A DNA stretch of 58,516 bases. Origin: Bacteroidota bacterium. Its GTDB lineage: Bacteria; Bacteroidota; Bacteroidia; CAILMK01; JACPUW01. A program made the position numbers and the translations under genes. The stretch is taken from contig JACPUW010000031.1 of NCBI GenBank assembly GCA_016192035.1, forward strand, positions 1 to 58,516. Reading direction: 5' to 3'. Below the pieces are notes generated by a model that saw only the letters and a list, made by a program, of their open reading frames with translations, had not been told where the DNA came from and did no database searches. Numbering within the stretch: the stretch's first letter is position 1; each line of letters begins with the position of its first letter. Below, in pieces: positions 31,947-41,221 of the stretch.

Positions 31947-33338
31947 ATGCTATTCAATTCCTATACCTTCATTTTGTTTTTTTTGCCCACCGTGGTATTG
32001 GGCTTTTATTGGCTCCGCCAATTTTTTGGGCATAGGGTATCCACGGCTTGGCTTGCCCTGGGTTCCTTGTTTTTTTATGCCTACTGGAATCCTGGGTACA
32101 TGGTCCTTTTTGGCGCATCCATTCTTTTTAACTTTCTTTTGGGCAGGGCATTACATGGCCTATCAAAAAGCCCCTCCGCTCCGTGGCTTCTGGGCCTGGG
32201 CCTTGCGGCCAACCTGGGCCTGCTGGGCTACTATAAGTACACCGATTTTTTTATCGCCAATGCCAATATACTGTTTGCCAGTGATTACCCGCTTCAACAT
32301 GTCGTTCTGCCCCTGGCCATTTCCTTTTTCACCTTCCAGCAAATGGCCTACTTGGTAGATGCCTTTAGGGGCAATGGCCTAGGAGGGGGCTTGGTGGACT
32401 ACACCCTTTTCGTGGCTTTTTTTCCCCAACTCATTGCCGGGCCCATAGTGCACCACCGCGAAATGATGCCACAGTTTGCACGGCGGCCACAGGGTTTGGA
32501 TCCTGCCTTGTTTGTGCAGGGCCTGTTTTTGTTGTCGCTGGGGCTTTTCAAAAAGGTGATGGTAGCCGATTCGCTGGCACCCCTGGTGGCCCAGGCCTTT
32601 GATGGAGGCCTTCAATTAGGCCTGATAGATGCCTGGACAGGGGCATTGGCCTATGCTTTTCAGCTTTATTTTGATTTTAGCGGATATACCGACATGGCCT
32701 GGGGGGCTGCATTGTTGGTGGGCATACGCTTGCCACAAAATTTCAATAGCCCCTACCGCGCCACCAGTATTTCCGACTTTTGGCGAAGGTGGCACATGAC
32801 CCTGGGCCGTTTTCTGCGCGACTATTTATACATTCCACTGGGTGGCAATAGAATGGGGCAGGGGAGAACCTTGGTCAACCTGTTTGTAACCTTCCTTTTG
32901 GGGGGGCTTTGGCATGGGGCGGCTTGGACATTTGTGGTGTGGGGAGCGCTGCACGGGGCTGCCATGGCGCTAGAGCGACTGCTCAACACCTTCACTCATA
33001 CCTTGCCAAGGCCATTGGCTATAGTTGCTGTGTTTCTGTTTGTTACTGTAGCTTGGGTCTTTTTTCGGGCCAACGATTTCCAGGCAGCCCAGCGGGTATT
33101 GGCCGGTATGGCAGGCCTTAATGGTTGGCAATGGCAGTTTCAATCCCTGCACCCCGGCAACAAGGCCCTGGCCTGGCTGGGCTTGGCTGCCATGGCGGTT
33201 TGGTTTTTGCCCAATTCAAACCAACTGGCCGAAAGGGTAAATACCGACAGTAAGTGGTTGATGGCTACCATAGTCCTTTTCCTTTTGGCATTCTGGCACC
33301 TAGGTAAGTTTTCAGAGTTTATTTATTTTCAATTTTAG
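31947..33338 (+). CDS. MBOAT family O-acyltransferase (AlgI-like)
   Basis: A 463-residue membrane protein with about ten hydrophobic segments. MLFNSYTFILFFLPTV is the standard start of AlgI/PatA/DltB-like MBOAT proteins. FWRRWHMTLGRFLRDYLYIPLGG is a conserved loop, and FLLGGLWHGAAWTFVVWG contains the catalytic His. The family moves acyl groups, often acetyl, across the membrane onto polysaccharides or peptidoglycan. ATG 31947 is the right start. The next gene, six bases later, encodes an SGNH-like protein, the usual partner of such acyltransferases. Confidence 0.92.
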   Translation: MLFNSYTFILFFLPTVVLGFYWLRQFFGHRVSTAWLALGSLFFYAYWNPGYMVLFGASILFNFLLGRALHGLSKSPSAPWLLGLGLAANLGLLGYYKYTDFFIANANILFASDYPLQHVVLPLAISFFTFQQMAYLVDAFRGNGLGGGLVDYTLFVAFFPQLIAGPIVHHREMMPQFARRPQGLDPALFVQGLFLLSLGLFKKVMVADSLAPLVAQAFDGGLQLGLIDAWTGALAYAFQLYFDFSGYTDMAWGAALLVGIRLPQNFNSPYRATSISDFWRRWHMTLGRFLRDYLYIPLGGNRMGQGRTLVNLFVTFLLGGLWHGAAWTFVVWGALHGAAMALERLLNTFTHTLPRPLAIVAVFLFVTVAWVFFRANDFQAAQRVLAGMAGLNGWQWQFQSLHPGNKALAWLGLAAMAVWFLPNSNQLAERVNTDSKWLMATIVLFLLAFWHLGKFSEFIYFQF

Positions 33339-33344
33339 CCCATC

Positions 33345-34289
33345 ATGCCGCCGCGCACCTATATACGTTGCTTTTTTTTGGTATCCTTAACTGCCATGAC
33401 CTTGGTTTTTTTGGCCAATTGCATGGTCGATCCCCTGTGGGTTTGGCCTAATCGGTTGGGAATGACCAGAAAGTATGCACAAGAAGAGCGCCTTTCCAAA
33501 ACAAACTACCTTGTTCATGCGGCCCCTGTTTTTCACAATTTGGTTCTGGGCAGCAGCAGGGCTTCTTATTTGCCGGTTAGGCACTTAGGCCCTGGTTGGT
33601 TTAACTATGCCTGTATGGGCATGCATCCTGGCGAATTTGTTTCCTATGCGCGTATGGCCCAGGACCATGCCAAAGGTGGGCGGCTCGATACCATTTTGGT
33701 GGGCCTGGATTTTTGGGCCACCCGCAATTCGGCCATAGTGGTATATGACTCACTGGCGGTGTTTGTGTCCAAATCTAATGACATGTGGGGCCAGGCATTG
33801 AATTACCTCAGTGGCTATTCTTTCGCCAAGAGCCTGGAAATGATACGACTAAATTATTGGCCGAAGGCCAATACCGCCTATTATCTATGGCCCCACCTGG
33901 CCAAGGGGCGAAGCCCTATGCCACCGGCGCTGCGCGAAACGGCCATACGCGACCAGTTGTGGTACTATGAACAAGATGTGTTTGGCGAAGGCTATGTGTT
34001 TGACAAAGGATACTTTGGCCCTTTGCAGCTACTCGTGGAAGCCTTTCCACATAGCAAGGTGATTTTCTACCTAAGCCCGGTGAATCCCAGGCTTGCCGCC
34101 ATAATTGCCAAATACAACCGAGGGCCTTGCCGTGAGAAGTGGCTGGATGGCATACGTTCATTGGGCGCCGATGTGATTGTGCCACAGCAGGAATTGTTTG
34201 TGGACACCATGTTTTTTGACGCGCACCACCTCAAACCCTGGCATTTTCACCTGGTGTTTGCGCAGGGCCCCATCCACCTTCGCCATTAA
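33345..34289 (+). CDS. SGNH-like membrane-anchored partner of the MBOAT acyltransferase
   Basis: The protein has 314 residues. An N-terminal hydrophobic segment (about 7-26) anchors or exports it. VLGSSRASY resembles block I of SGNH/GDSL esterases (nucleophile Ser), and FFDAHHLKP near the end resembles block V (Asp-x-x-His), so the catalytic triad seems present. In AlgI/AlgJ-like pairs such a protein completes O-acetylation of the exported polymer. It starts six bases after the MBOAT gene. I could not match it to a named family, so the assignment rests on these two blocks and the context. Confidence 0.68.
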   Translation: MPPRTYIRCFFLVSLTAMTLVFLANCMVDPLWVWPNRLGMTRKYAQEERLSKTNYLVHAAPVFHNLVLGSSRASYLPVRHLGPGWFNYACMGMHPGEFVSYARMAQDHAKGGRLDTILVGLDFWATRNSAIVVYDSLAVFVSKSNDMWGQALNYLSGYSFAKSLEMIRLNYWPKANTAYYLWPHLAKGRSPMPPALRETAIRDQLWYYEQDVFGEGYVFDKGYFGPLQLLVEAFPHSKVIFYLSPVNPRLAAIIAKYNRGPCREKWLDGIRSLGADVIVPQQELFVDTMFFDAHHLKPWHFHLVFAQGPIHLRH

Positions 34290-34300
34290 GCATTCCCGCC

Positions 34301-36169
34301 CTACCTGCCTTGTTTTTCTTCCAATTCCATCCAGCGTTCGGTCTTGGTATCTATGGCCGCTTCTAGCTCCATGATGCGCTGTGCCCAGGCAGCCAATTCT
34401 TGGTGTGCGCCCATGCCGCTGTTCATCTGTGCCAAGATGGTGGTTTTTTCGCCTTCAAGGGCGGCTATATCAACTTCTATGGATTCGTATTCGCGCTGTT
34501 CCTTGTAGGTGAGTTTGTTGCCTTCGCGCTGTTTGGCCCTGCCGGATTCTCCTACTGCCTGAACCTTGGCAGTATCATTTTTTTTTATGGACAGGGCCCT
34601 TTCCATACGGTAGTCGGTATAGTTTCCAGGAAAATCCCTCACTTGCCCTTTTCCTTCAAACACAAACAAATGGTCCACTATCCGGTCAAGAAAATAGCGG
34701 TCGTGGGTGACTATGAGGAGACCTCCGCTAAATGACAAAAGATACTCTTCCAGTACATTGAGCGAATCGGTATCAAAGTCGTTGGTGGGTTCGTCAAGTA
34801 CCAGGAAATTGGGGTCGGCGAGCAGCACCTTGCATAGCTGTAGTCGCTTGCGTTCCCCTCCACTTAGGGTTTCCACATAGGCGTATTGTTGTTTTCGGTC
34901 AAAAAGGAACAACTCCAGGAACCGGGGAACCGACATGCGTGTGCCATCGCCCAGCATCACGTATTCCGTTATTTCACGCACTTCCTCTATCACCCGGTTG
35001 TCAGGTTTTAGGCTCGTGGTGTCTTGGGTAAAAAAGCCAAACTTGGTGGTTTCCCCTATCACCACCTGCCCTTTTTGTGGGCGTAGGCTACCGGTTATGA
35101 TTTGCAGCAGGGTGCTCTTGCCGCTGCCATTGGCGCCTACCAAACCTATGCGTTCGCCCTTAGCAAATTTGTGGCTGAGGTGTTCAAAGAGCAAATTTCC
35201 GCCAAAACCGTGGCCAACGTCGTGTAACTCTACAATTTTACTGCCTTGGCGTGATGCCCTGAGGCTCAGCTCCATATGGGCGTGTTCCAGCTTTTGGGTG
35301 GCTTTTTCCCTTATTCCATCAAATGCGTCCACGCGGTACTTGGCCTTGGTGCCCCGCGCCTGGGGTTGGCGGCGCAGCCAGTCAAGCTCTTTTTTCATGA
35401 GTTGCTGTGCTTTATCCTTTTCCACTTGGGCTATCTGCATGCGGGTGAGCCGGTTTTGCAAGTAGTCGGCATACTTGCCCTCGTGCTTATATATCTTTAG
35501 TTCAGAGAGTTCCATTATTTCGCTGGTTACCGCTTCCAGAAAATACCGGTCGTGGGTTATGAGCACAATGGTTTGAAATTGGTCAAGGAGGAAGCGCTCC
35601 AGCCATTCTATGGCCTCAATGTCCAGGTGGTTGGTCGGTTCGTCCAGCAGGATCACATCGGGTTTTTGCAAGAGTAGTTTGGCCAATGCCACACGTTTTT
35701 TTTGCCCGCCCGAAAGGCTGCCTACTAGCTGTGCAGTATTGCCAATGCCCAATTTGCCCATGATTTCCTTGGCCTTGGCTTCAAAATCCCATGCGCCCAT
35801 TTCATCCATTTTAGCCATAAGGGGGGCCAGGTTACTGCCGCTGTCTTCTTGGGTGAGCAGGTGTTCATAGTCAAGCACCAAGGCAGCCACAGGGTTCTGG
35901 CGGTCAAACAAGTTGTCCATGATGTCCAGTTGGTCGTCCAGTTCGGGCACCTGGGGCAAATACCCCACGGTAATGCCCTTGCGGTGTGTTACTTGGCCTT
36001 CATCTGGCGGTACCAGTCCGGCCATGATTTTCATAAGGGTAGATTTTCCGGCACCATTGCGCCCTACCACGGCTATTTTCTCGCCCAGCGCCAAACCAAA
36101 ATTCAGGTTGTGAAACAGTGGCCGGTCGGCATAGGCTTTGGAAAGGGATTCTATGGAAATGAGGTTCAC
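34301..36169 (-). CDS. ABC-F family ATPase (Uup/ABCF type)
   Basis: There are two ABC domains in one chain and no membrane segments. Domain 1 has GRNGAGKST, LSGGQKKRVAL and VILLDEPTNHLD; domain 2 has GANGSGKST, LSGGERKRLQL and FLVLDEPTNDFD. A linker and a C-terminal coiled coil (last 80 residues) follow. ABC-F proteins bind the ribosome's E site and relieve stalling; the coiled coil is most like Uup. I chose GTG 36169 because family members start right before NLISIE; ATG 36190 adds seven residues. The gene converges on the SGNH-like gene. Confidence 0.93.
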   Translation of the reverse strand: MNLISIESLSKAYADRPLFHNLNFGLALGEKIAVVGRNGAGKSTLMKIMAGLVPPDEGQVTHRKGITVGYLPQVPELDDQLDIMDNLFDRQNPVAALVLDYEHLLTQEDSGSNLAPLMAKMDEMGAWDFEAKAKEIMGKLGIGNTAQLVGSLSGGQKKRVALAKLLLQKPDVILLDEPTNHLDIEAIEWLERFLLDQFQTIVLITHDRYFLEAVTSEIMELSELKIYKHEGKYADYLQNRLTRMQIAQVEKDKAQQLMKKELDWLRRQPQARGTKAKYRVDAFDGIREKATQKLEHAHMELSLRASRQGSKIVELHDVGHGFGGNLLFEHLSHKFAKGERIGLVGANGSGKSTLLQIITGSLRPQKGQVVIGETTKFGFFTQDTTSLKPDNRVIEEVREITEYVMLGDGTRMSVPRFLELFLFDRKQQYAYVETLSGGERKRLQLCKVLLADPNFLVLDEPTNDFDTDSLNVLEEYLLSFSGGLLIVTHDRYFLDRIVDHLFVFEGKGQVRDFPGNYTDYRMERALSIKKNDTAKVQAVGESGRAKQREGNKLTYKEQREYESIEVDIAALEGEKTTILAQMNSGMGAHQELAAWAQRIMELEAAIDTKTERWMELEEKQGR

Positions 36170-36253
36170 GCTGCAAAGTAACCCGCTCATGGCGCTTCTT
36201 TCAGGAAACCTACCGGCAGCCACTTATATTAGCACCACCTAAAGGCATGGCTC

Positions 36254-37225
36254 ATGTTTGCGTTGTTGGCCGTCATGGCAGTTTTACTATTGGGGTCATT
36301 GATCGCTTATTGGCTCATAGTGAACCCTATTTTGGCCACCAGGAAGCGCAACGGTGCGGTAGGGGTATCAAGCCCCATGCTGAGAAAACATGTGGACTAT
36401 CTCTGCGAGGTGCATCCACCGCGCAGCTATGAAAATACCCAATCGCTCAAGGCCTGCGCCAGCTATATCGCCGAAGTACTGGCTAGCTACGCCTATCAGG
36501 TAGAGAGCCAGCCATATAGAGATGACAACTTGTTGTTTGAGAATGTTATAGCGAGGTACCGGCCACAAGAGGCGCAAAGGGTGATAGTGGGCGCCCACTA
36601 TGACGTATGCGGCCCTTACCAGGGCGCCGATGACAATGCGAGCGGTGTGGCGGGGTTACTGGAGCTGGCGCGCTTGGTGGCGCACAACAAGCCAGAATTG
36701 TCCTTTGGGATTGATTTTGTGGCCTACTGTACCGAGGAGCCACCCTATTTTAGGACCGATTTGATGGGTAGCGCCATTCATGCCGACTCTTTAGAAAAAG
36801 ATGAGCGTGGCCAGGTCATGCTTATGATTTCGCTTGAAATGATAGGGTATTACAATGAAAGGCCCAACAGCCAATCTTATCCTTTGCCCATACTGAGATG
36901 GGTATATCCCACTACTGCCAATTTTATTGCAGTGGTAGGACGTATGGCAGAGCGCGGCCCGGTTAGACATTTTAAAAAACATATGCGCCAGCACTGTAGC
37001 ATGGGGGTGTATTCTATTAATACGCCTTTGGTTTTCAATGGTATAGATCGGTCTGACCACTTGAACTATTGGAATAGGGGCATGAAAGCCATCATGGTGA
37101 CCAATACCTCATTTTTCAGGAACCATCACTACCATACTGAAGGTGATACGCCCGACACCTTGGATTTTGACCGAATGGAACAGGTGGTGGGCGGAGTGTA
37201 CAAGGCGCTGGTCAATTTGAAATAA
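36254..37225 (+). CDS. M28-family metallopeptidase with N-terminal membrane anchor
   Basis: The protein has 323 residues. A hydrophobic segment (about 3-26) anchors it in the membrane or exports it. The M28 zinc-aminopeptidase fold follows: GAHYD (zinc His and Asp), ADDNASGVAGLLELAR (bridging Asp), CTEEPP (catalytic Glu and zinc Glu) and HYHTEGDTPDTLDF (zinc His). It should remove amino acids from peptides outside the cytoplasm. The next gene, a GT-C-like membrane protein, starts at the very next base. Confidence 0.88.
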   Translation: MFALLAVMAVLLLGSLIAYWLIVNPILATRKRNGAVGVSSPMLRKHVDYLCEVHPPRSYENTQSLKACASYIAEVLASYAYQVESQPYRDDNLLFENVIARYRPQEAQRVIVGAHYDVCGPYQGADDNASGVAGLLELARLVAHNKPELSFGIDFVAYCTEEPPYFRTDLMGSAIHADSLEKDERGQVMLMISLEMIGYYNERPNSQSYPLPILRWVYPTTANFIAVVGRMAERGPVRHFKKHMRQHCSMGVYSINTPLVFNGIDRSDHLNYWNRGMKAIMVTNTSFFRNHHYHTEGDTPDTLDFDRMEQVVGGVYKALVNLK

Positions 37226-39961
37226 ATGACATGCATGGTTTTGCCACCGTCCTTTGTTCCCGTTGTGGTATCACTGGCCATTGGTGCCGGGCTTTCATGG
37301 TCTTTCGGCCTGTTTTTAGACCCCCAACTCACCGACCCCGATAAGGTTTTGCCATCGGAAGCTACCTTCCACGGGGTGGATATTGGCTTGCGGATCAACT
37401 ATTTCTACTTTAGGGTTGGCGTGTTTTTGCTGGGTGCACTTGGTTTCTATGCGCTATTTGGGGCTTGGCTTTCACGGATTGGAAAAGTTCTTTGGGTCAG
37501 GCGTTTGCTGCAGCTCGCCGCAGCGGCAGTGGGTATTTATATAGGCCTAAAGCTGCTTTTTTATAATCCCAATCACTACCCGGCCGCTACCTGGTACTGG
37601 CTATTGGCCTTAGGGGCCATTTTCTTGTGGTCGGTCACCTGGGGCCGGCACCAAGGCTATAGGCCCCTACTCCAGCCTGTGGTGGGCTTGCTTGGGGCTG
37701 TTTTGTCGTTATTGATTGCTTACCAAGGAAGTGCGGCAAACCTAGCTTGGACGGTATTGGTCCTTGCCTTGTGTGGTGCGCTGTATAGGTTTAGCCATGT
37801 GGTTTGGATGGGCTACGCGCTGGCCCCCATGCTGGCCCTGCTCAGCGTGGAATTGGGCCATTCGCTGTGGTTGTCACCGTTAGGCATGGGTCAGGTCTTG
37901 GTCTTTGGCTTAGGCATGTTGCTCTTGGTCATCGCTATCCGCTTTTCATTGGTCCTGGGCTTGCTGCACAGGAGCCCTGGCGCCCAATGGAATTTTTTAT
38001 TGGCCGCCACTATTGTCTCTTTGGGTGCCATGGTATATTGCCAAACTGGATATGTAGATCATTATGAGCTCTTTGAAAATGCTAATCCGGCCAATTCGTA
38101 CCTGCGTGTGTTTGGCCAAGGTGAATGGCCCCTGTTTGAGTTTCTTAGCTCACATTTATTGTCAGAACAACTGCCTGCTTACCTCCATTATGCCTTGTTT
38201 GGCCACAAGGATGAGCCTGTATTTCTCAGGTATGCACAGGTGTGGTTGGTGTTTGCCCCATTGGTAGCCTACTTATTCCTGGCCAGGGTATTTCAATCGC
38301 CCACTTGGGCTTTTTTGTTGGTACTCATGTTTCCTTTTGTTCCCTTCTTATTTCCGGCCAGGTATTTCTATGCCATAATTAGCGCATTTCTATTGTTTAA
38401 CTGGCTCAACCACCAAAGCAAATCCCGCACGGCTTTGGGTTTTGCATGGTGGTCGTGGCCATGTGTGGGATTTTGCTTGTGGTTGGCGTTCTTGGTGATA
38501 TGGAGGATTGATTTGGCGGCTGCCATTCTTCCTTCGGTAGTGCTTTTGGTAGTGGTGGGTGCAGCGTCAGGATTTATTCACAAGCAGCGGCCCATACAAT
38601 TGGTGGTTGTGGTCTTGGTCCTAGCCTTGTTTGGCATATTGACTTTCATGTGGGCCAATATGTATTTTCAACACAGTTTGCCAAATAGGGTGTTCATGGC
38701 CCTGGATTATTTTGGTGCATCACAGGCCCATGGATATGCCAATATTTCTGGCAGTTGGAACCCGCTTTTTGTTGACCTTCACTATCACTGGATGCCTTTG
38801 CTTGTGGCTGCCGTAGCCTTGGGCTTGGTATGGGTTGCCCGCATTCGTTGTCGTGAAAAACCTGATTTCTTAATCATATCGGCCATTTTTCTAGGCTTTT
38901 TCTATTTTTTCAATGCACCCAGGGGCTTGGTGCGACATGGGCTGGTAGAGGGCAGCGACGCAGCAATTGGGAGTTTTGCCGCTTTGACCATAATCTTGGC
39001 CTTGATACGCGGTTTGCCCAGGACACTCTATCCTTTTGCCGTAGCCGGACTTATGGCTATATGTGTGCTTATGTCAAAAATAGGCCAGGCTGAGCAGGCT
39101 GTACCCTTGCTTTCCCAAGCTTTGGCGAGGATCCCTTCATTTGAAAGCCCACCTGCTGAATACACACTTTCTTCCATTGGGGCTGAACGGAAAATACCTG
39201 TGGATTCCGTGGTGCATTACCTTGATAATCAATTATTGCCAGACGAAACCTTTATTGATTTTAGCAATAGCCCCATGTTGTATTTCTATGCCAATCGCAG
39301 CGTACCATCCTATTTCAATCAAAGCTTGCAAAACCTTCCCACCATTGAAGGTCAACTGCTGGCCCTGCCATATTTTGATTACCGAGCCATGCCGATTGCC
39401 ATAGTTAGGCATTTCCCTGAAAGTTGGTGGGACCATACCGATGGGGTGCCCAATTCCATAAGGTATCCGGTAATTGCCAAGTACATATATGAGCATTACT
39501 TGCCATGTGATACCATAGGGGGATACGAAATATGGATGGCCAAGCAACGCTTGTTGGATTCCACTGCGACCAGTGCCATAAGCCCGCAGTCATGGGATCT
39601 GATGTGGTATCCGAATTACTTGGGCGTGCGGCACAAGGACCAATTGGATGGATCGGGGAGGGCAATGGACTTGGAAGCCGGAATCAAAGCGCCGGCTATA
39701 GGTGATGTGATAGGGGTACAGGTGGGTGAAGGAAATGCCGATTCCTGGCTAGAGTTGGCGTATTTTGCTTCAGGGGCCAAAATGGGCAGTATTCGGTTTA
39801 ACATAGGCATCCCTCCAGGCAAATACTTGGTGCCCATATGGGCGCAACCCAATTGGTGGTTGGCCCCAGCCGACTCATTGGGCATATCGGGCCCTGGTAG
39901 TGATAGGATTGACAATGTAGTATTGCACCGCCATGCAGGTCCTTACCCAAATTTGGATTGA
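37226..39961 (+). CDS. Large polytopic membrane protein, GT-C glycosyltransferase-like
   Basis: The protein has 911 residues. It has a long membrane part (about 1-650, at least 14 hydrophobic segments) and an extracytoplasmic C-terminal part (about 660-911). The pattern of a first loop with acidic residues, a large loop ending HKDEPVFLRYAQVW, and a post-membrane segment like DETFIDFSNSPMLYFYANR is typical of GT-C enzymes that use lipid-linked sugars. I recognise the shape, not a named family. Base composition is more A+T rich than in the housekeeping genes. A GT9 gene overlaps its end by 29 bases, which supports a role in surface glycan assembly. Confidence 0.7.
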   Translation: MTCMVLPPSFVPVVVSLAIGAGLSWSFGLFLDPQLTDPDKVLPSEATFHGVDIGLRINYFYFRVGVFLLGALGFYALFGAWLSRIGKVLWVRRLLQLAAAAVGIYIGLKLLFYNPNHYPAATWYWLLALGAIFLWSVTWGRHQGYRPLLQPVVGLLGAVLSLLIAYQGSAANLAWTVLVLALCGALYRFSHVVWMGYALAPMLALLSVELGHSLWLSPLGMGQVLVFGLGMLLLVIAIRFSLVLGLLHRSPGAQWNFLLAATIVSLGAMVYCQTGYVDHYELFENANPANSYLRVFGQGEWPLFEFLSSHLLSEQLPAYLHYALFGHKDEPVFLRYAQVWLVFAPLVAYLFLARVFQSPTWAFLLVLMFPFVPFLFPARYFYAIISAFLLFNWLNHQSKSRTALGFAWWSWPCVGFCLWLAFLVIWRIDLAAAILPSVVLLVVVGAASGFIHKQRPIQLVVVVLVLALFGILTFMWANMYFQHSLPNRVFMALDYFGASQAHGYANISGSWNPLFVDLHYHWMPLLVAAVALGLVWVARIRCREKPDFLIISAIFLGFFYFFNAPRGLVRHGLVEGSDAAIGSFAALTIILALIRGLPRTLYPFAVAGLMAICVLMSKIGQAEQAVPLLSQALARIPSFESPPAEYTLSSIGAERKIPVDSVVHYLDNQLLPDETFIDFSNSPMLYFYANRSVPSYFNQSLQNLPTIEGQLLALPYFDYRAMPIAIVRHFPESWWDHTDGVPNSIRYPVIAKYIYEHYLPCDTIGGYEIWMAKQRLLDSTATSAISPQSWDLMWYPNYLGVRHKDQLDGSGRAMDLEAGIKAPAIGDVIGVQVGEGNADSWLELAYFASGAKMGSIRFNIGIPPGKYLVPIWAQPNWWLAPADSLGISGPGSDRIDNVVLHRHAGPYPNLD

Positions 39962-41150
39962 CCAACACATAGTAAAACCTATCATTTGGAGCCTAAACCT
40001 TCTGGTAAGGCTGGTGGGGTGGGTTTTGCGGCTTGACCACAACCTCAACCGCGATTTTAGGGTAGTGGCGGTATGTAAGTACAAGGGGCTGGGCAGCATA
40101 GTGCAGGCTACCGCCCTCCTCCAAACAATAAAACACAACCTGCCGAATGGGAAGCTGGTTTTTGTCAGTACTCAGGCCAACAAGGAGTTATTGTCCCACA
40201 TAACATGCATAGACCAGGTGGTACTACTAAATGACAGCACATTTTGGCGGCTTGCATGGGGCTACCCCCAATTTATATGGCAACTTATTAAGCTGCGCAT
40301 AGGGGTGTATATTGACCTGGAGATCTATTCCAATTTTAGTAGCCTTAGTACCACACTAAGTTTGGCGCGCAACCGGCTAGGCTACTATTTACGGTCAGGT
40401 GGTTACCGCATGGGCATATACACCCACATGATGTACTATAACCCCCGTGTGCCCATCATGCAGTGCTACATGCAAATGGCCAGGCTAATGGGCTTTAGTG
40501 AGGAGGTCAATTGCCTTTATCCCATCAAGGTAAATCATGCTTCGCCCATAGAAGGCCCATACTTGGTAATAAACCCCAATGCATCATCCTTAAGGCTCGA
40601 ACGTCGCTGGGCTAAGGAACGGTTTGCAGAAATGATATTATCCATGGGCACCAAGTTGCCAGGGTATAGGGTGGTCTTGATTGGGGCACCATCAGAAAAG
40701 GGGTATGTGTTGGAATTGATGGAATTGCTACCTCCTGGTAGTGTGGTCAACCTTGCAGGGGCTACATCCTTTGGCGAATTGCTTTGCATCTTGGGAGGCG
40801 CCACCGCAGTGGTGACCAATGACACGGGCCCCATGCACTTGGCAGCCGCCATGGGCAAGCCTACCATTGGGCTTTTTGGCCCTTGTTCGCCAAGTCAATA
40901 TGGTTCGCTGCAGGGGGTAATCCCTATATACAAAGAAGTGTATTGCAGTCCTTGCGTACATGAATTTGCCGTGCCGCCTTGTAAGGGCAATAATCACTGT
41001 ATGAAGGAAATTGGTGTAGGTGAAGTGTTGGAAGCATTGGTGCGCTTACTTGAAGGTATGCCATTTGACGGGCCATTGGGGAGTCAGGATATAAACCTGT
41101 TCATGCGATCCAGCAATGGCGAGTTGTTAGGAGAAGTGAGGCGGGCCTGA
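39933..41150 (+). CDS. Glycosyltransferase family 9 (heptosyltransferase-like)
   Basis: The protein has 405 residues. The N-terminal Rossmann domain includes VVAVCKYKGLGSIVQATALL. The C-terminal, nucleotide-sugar-binding domain has VINPNASSLRLERRW, VTNDTGPMHLAAAMGKPTIGLFGP and a Cys-rich tail (YCSPCVHEFAVPPCKGNNHC). This fits GT9 enzymes that add heptose or related sugars to LPS or other glycans. A membrane-proximal hydrophobic stretch at about 16-33 may attach it to the inner membrane. It overlaps the preceding GT-C-like gene by 29 bases, so the two are co-translated. Confidence 0.88.
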   Translation: MQVLTQIWIDQHIVKPIIWSLNLLVRLVGWVLRLDHNLNRDFRVVAVCKYKGLGSIVQATALLQTIKHNLPNGKLVFVSTQANKELLSHITCIDQVVLLNDSTFWRLAWGYPQFIWQLIKLRIGVYIDLEIYSNFSSLSTTLSLARNRLGYYLRSGGYRMGIYTHMMYYNPRVPIMQCYMQMARLMGFSEEVNCLYPIKVNHASPIEGPYLVINPNASSLRLERRWAKERFAEMILSMGTKLPGYRVVLIGAPSEKGYVLELMELLPPGSVVNLAGATSFGELLCILGGATAVVTNDTGPMHLAAAMGKPTIGLFGPCSPSQYGSLQGVIPIYKEVYCSPCVHEFAVPPCKGNNHCMKEIGVGEVLEALVRLLEGMPFDGPLGSQDINLFMRSSNGELLGEVRRA

Positions 41151-41221
41151 AAAAGGTTAATAAATGTTTTGTCGTCGCTGTTTATTGTATAAATTGCACC
41201 CTAATCCAACAATTAAAAGCT

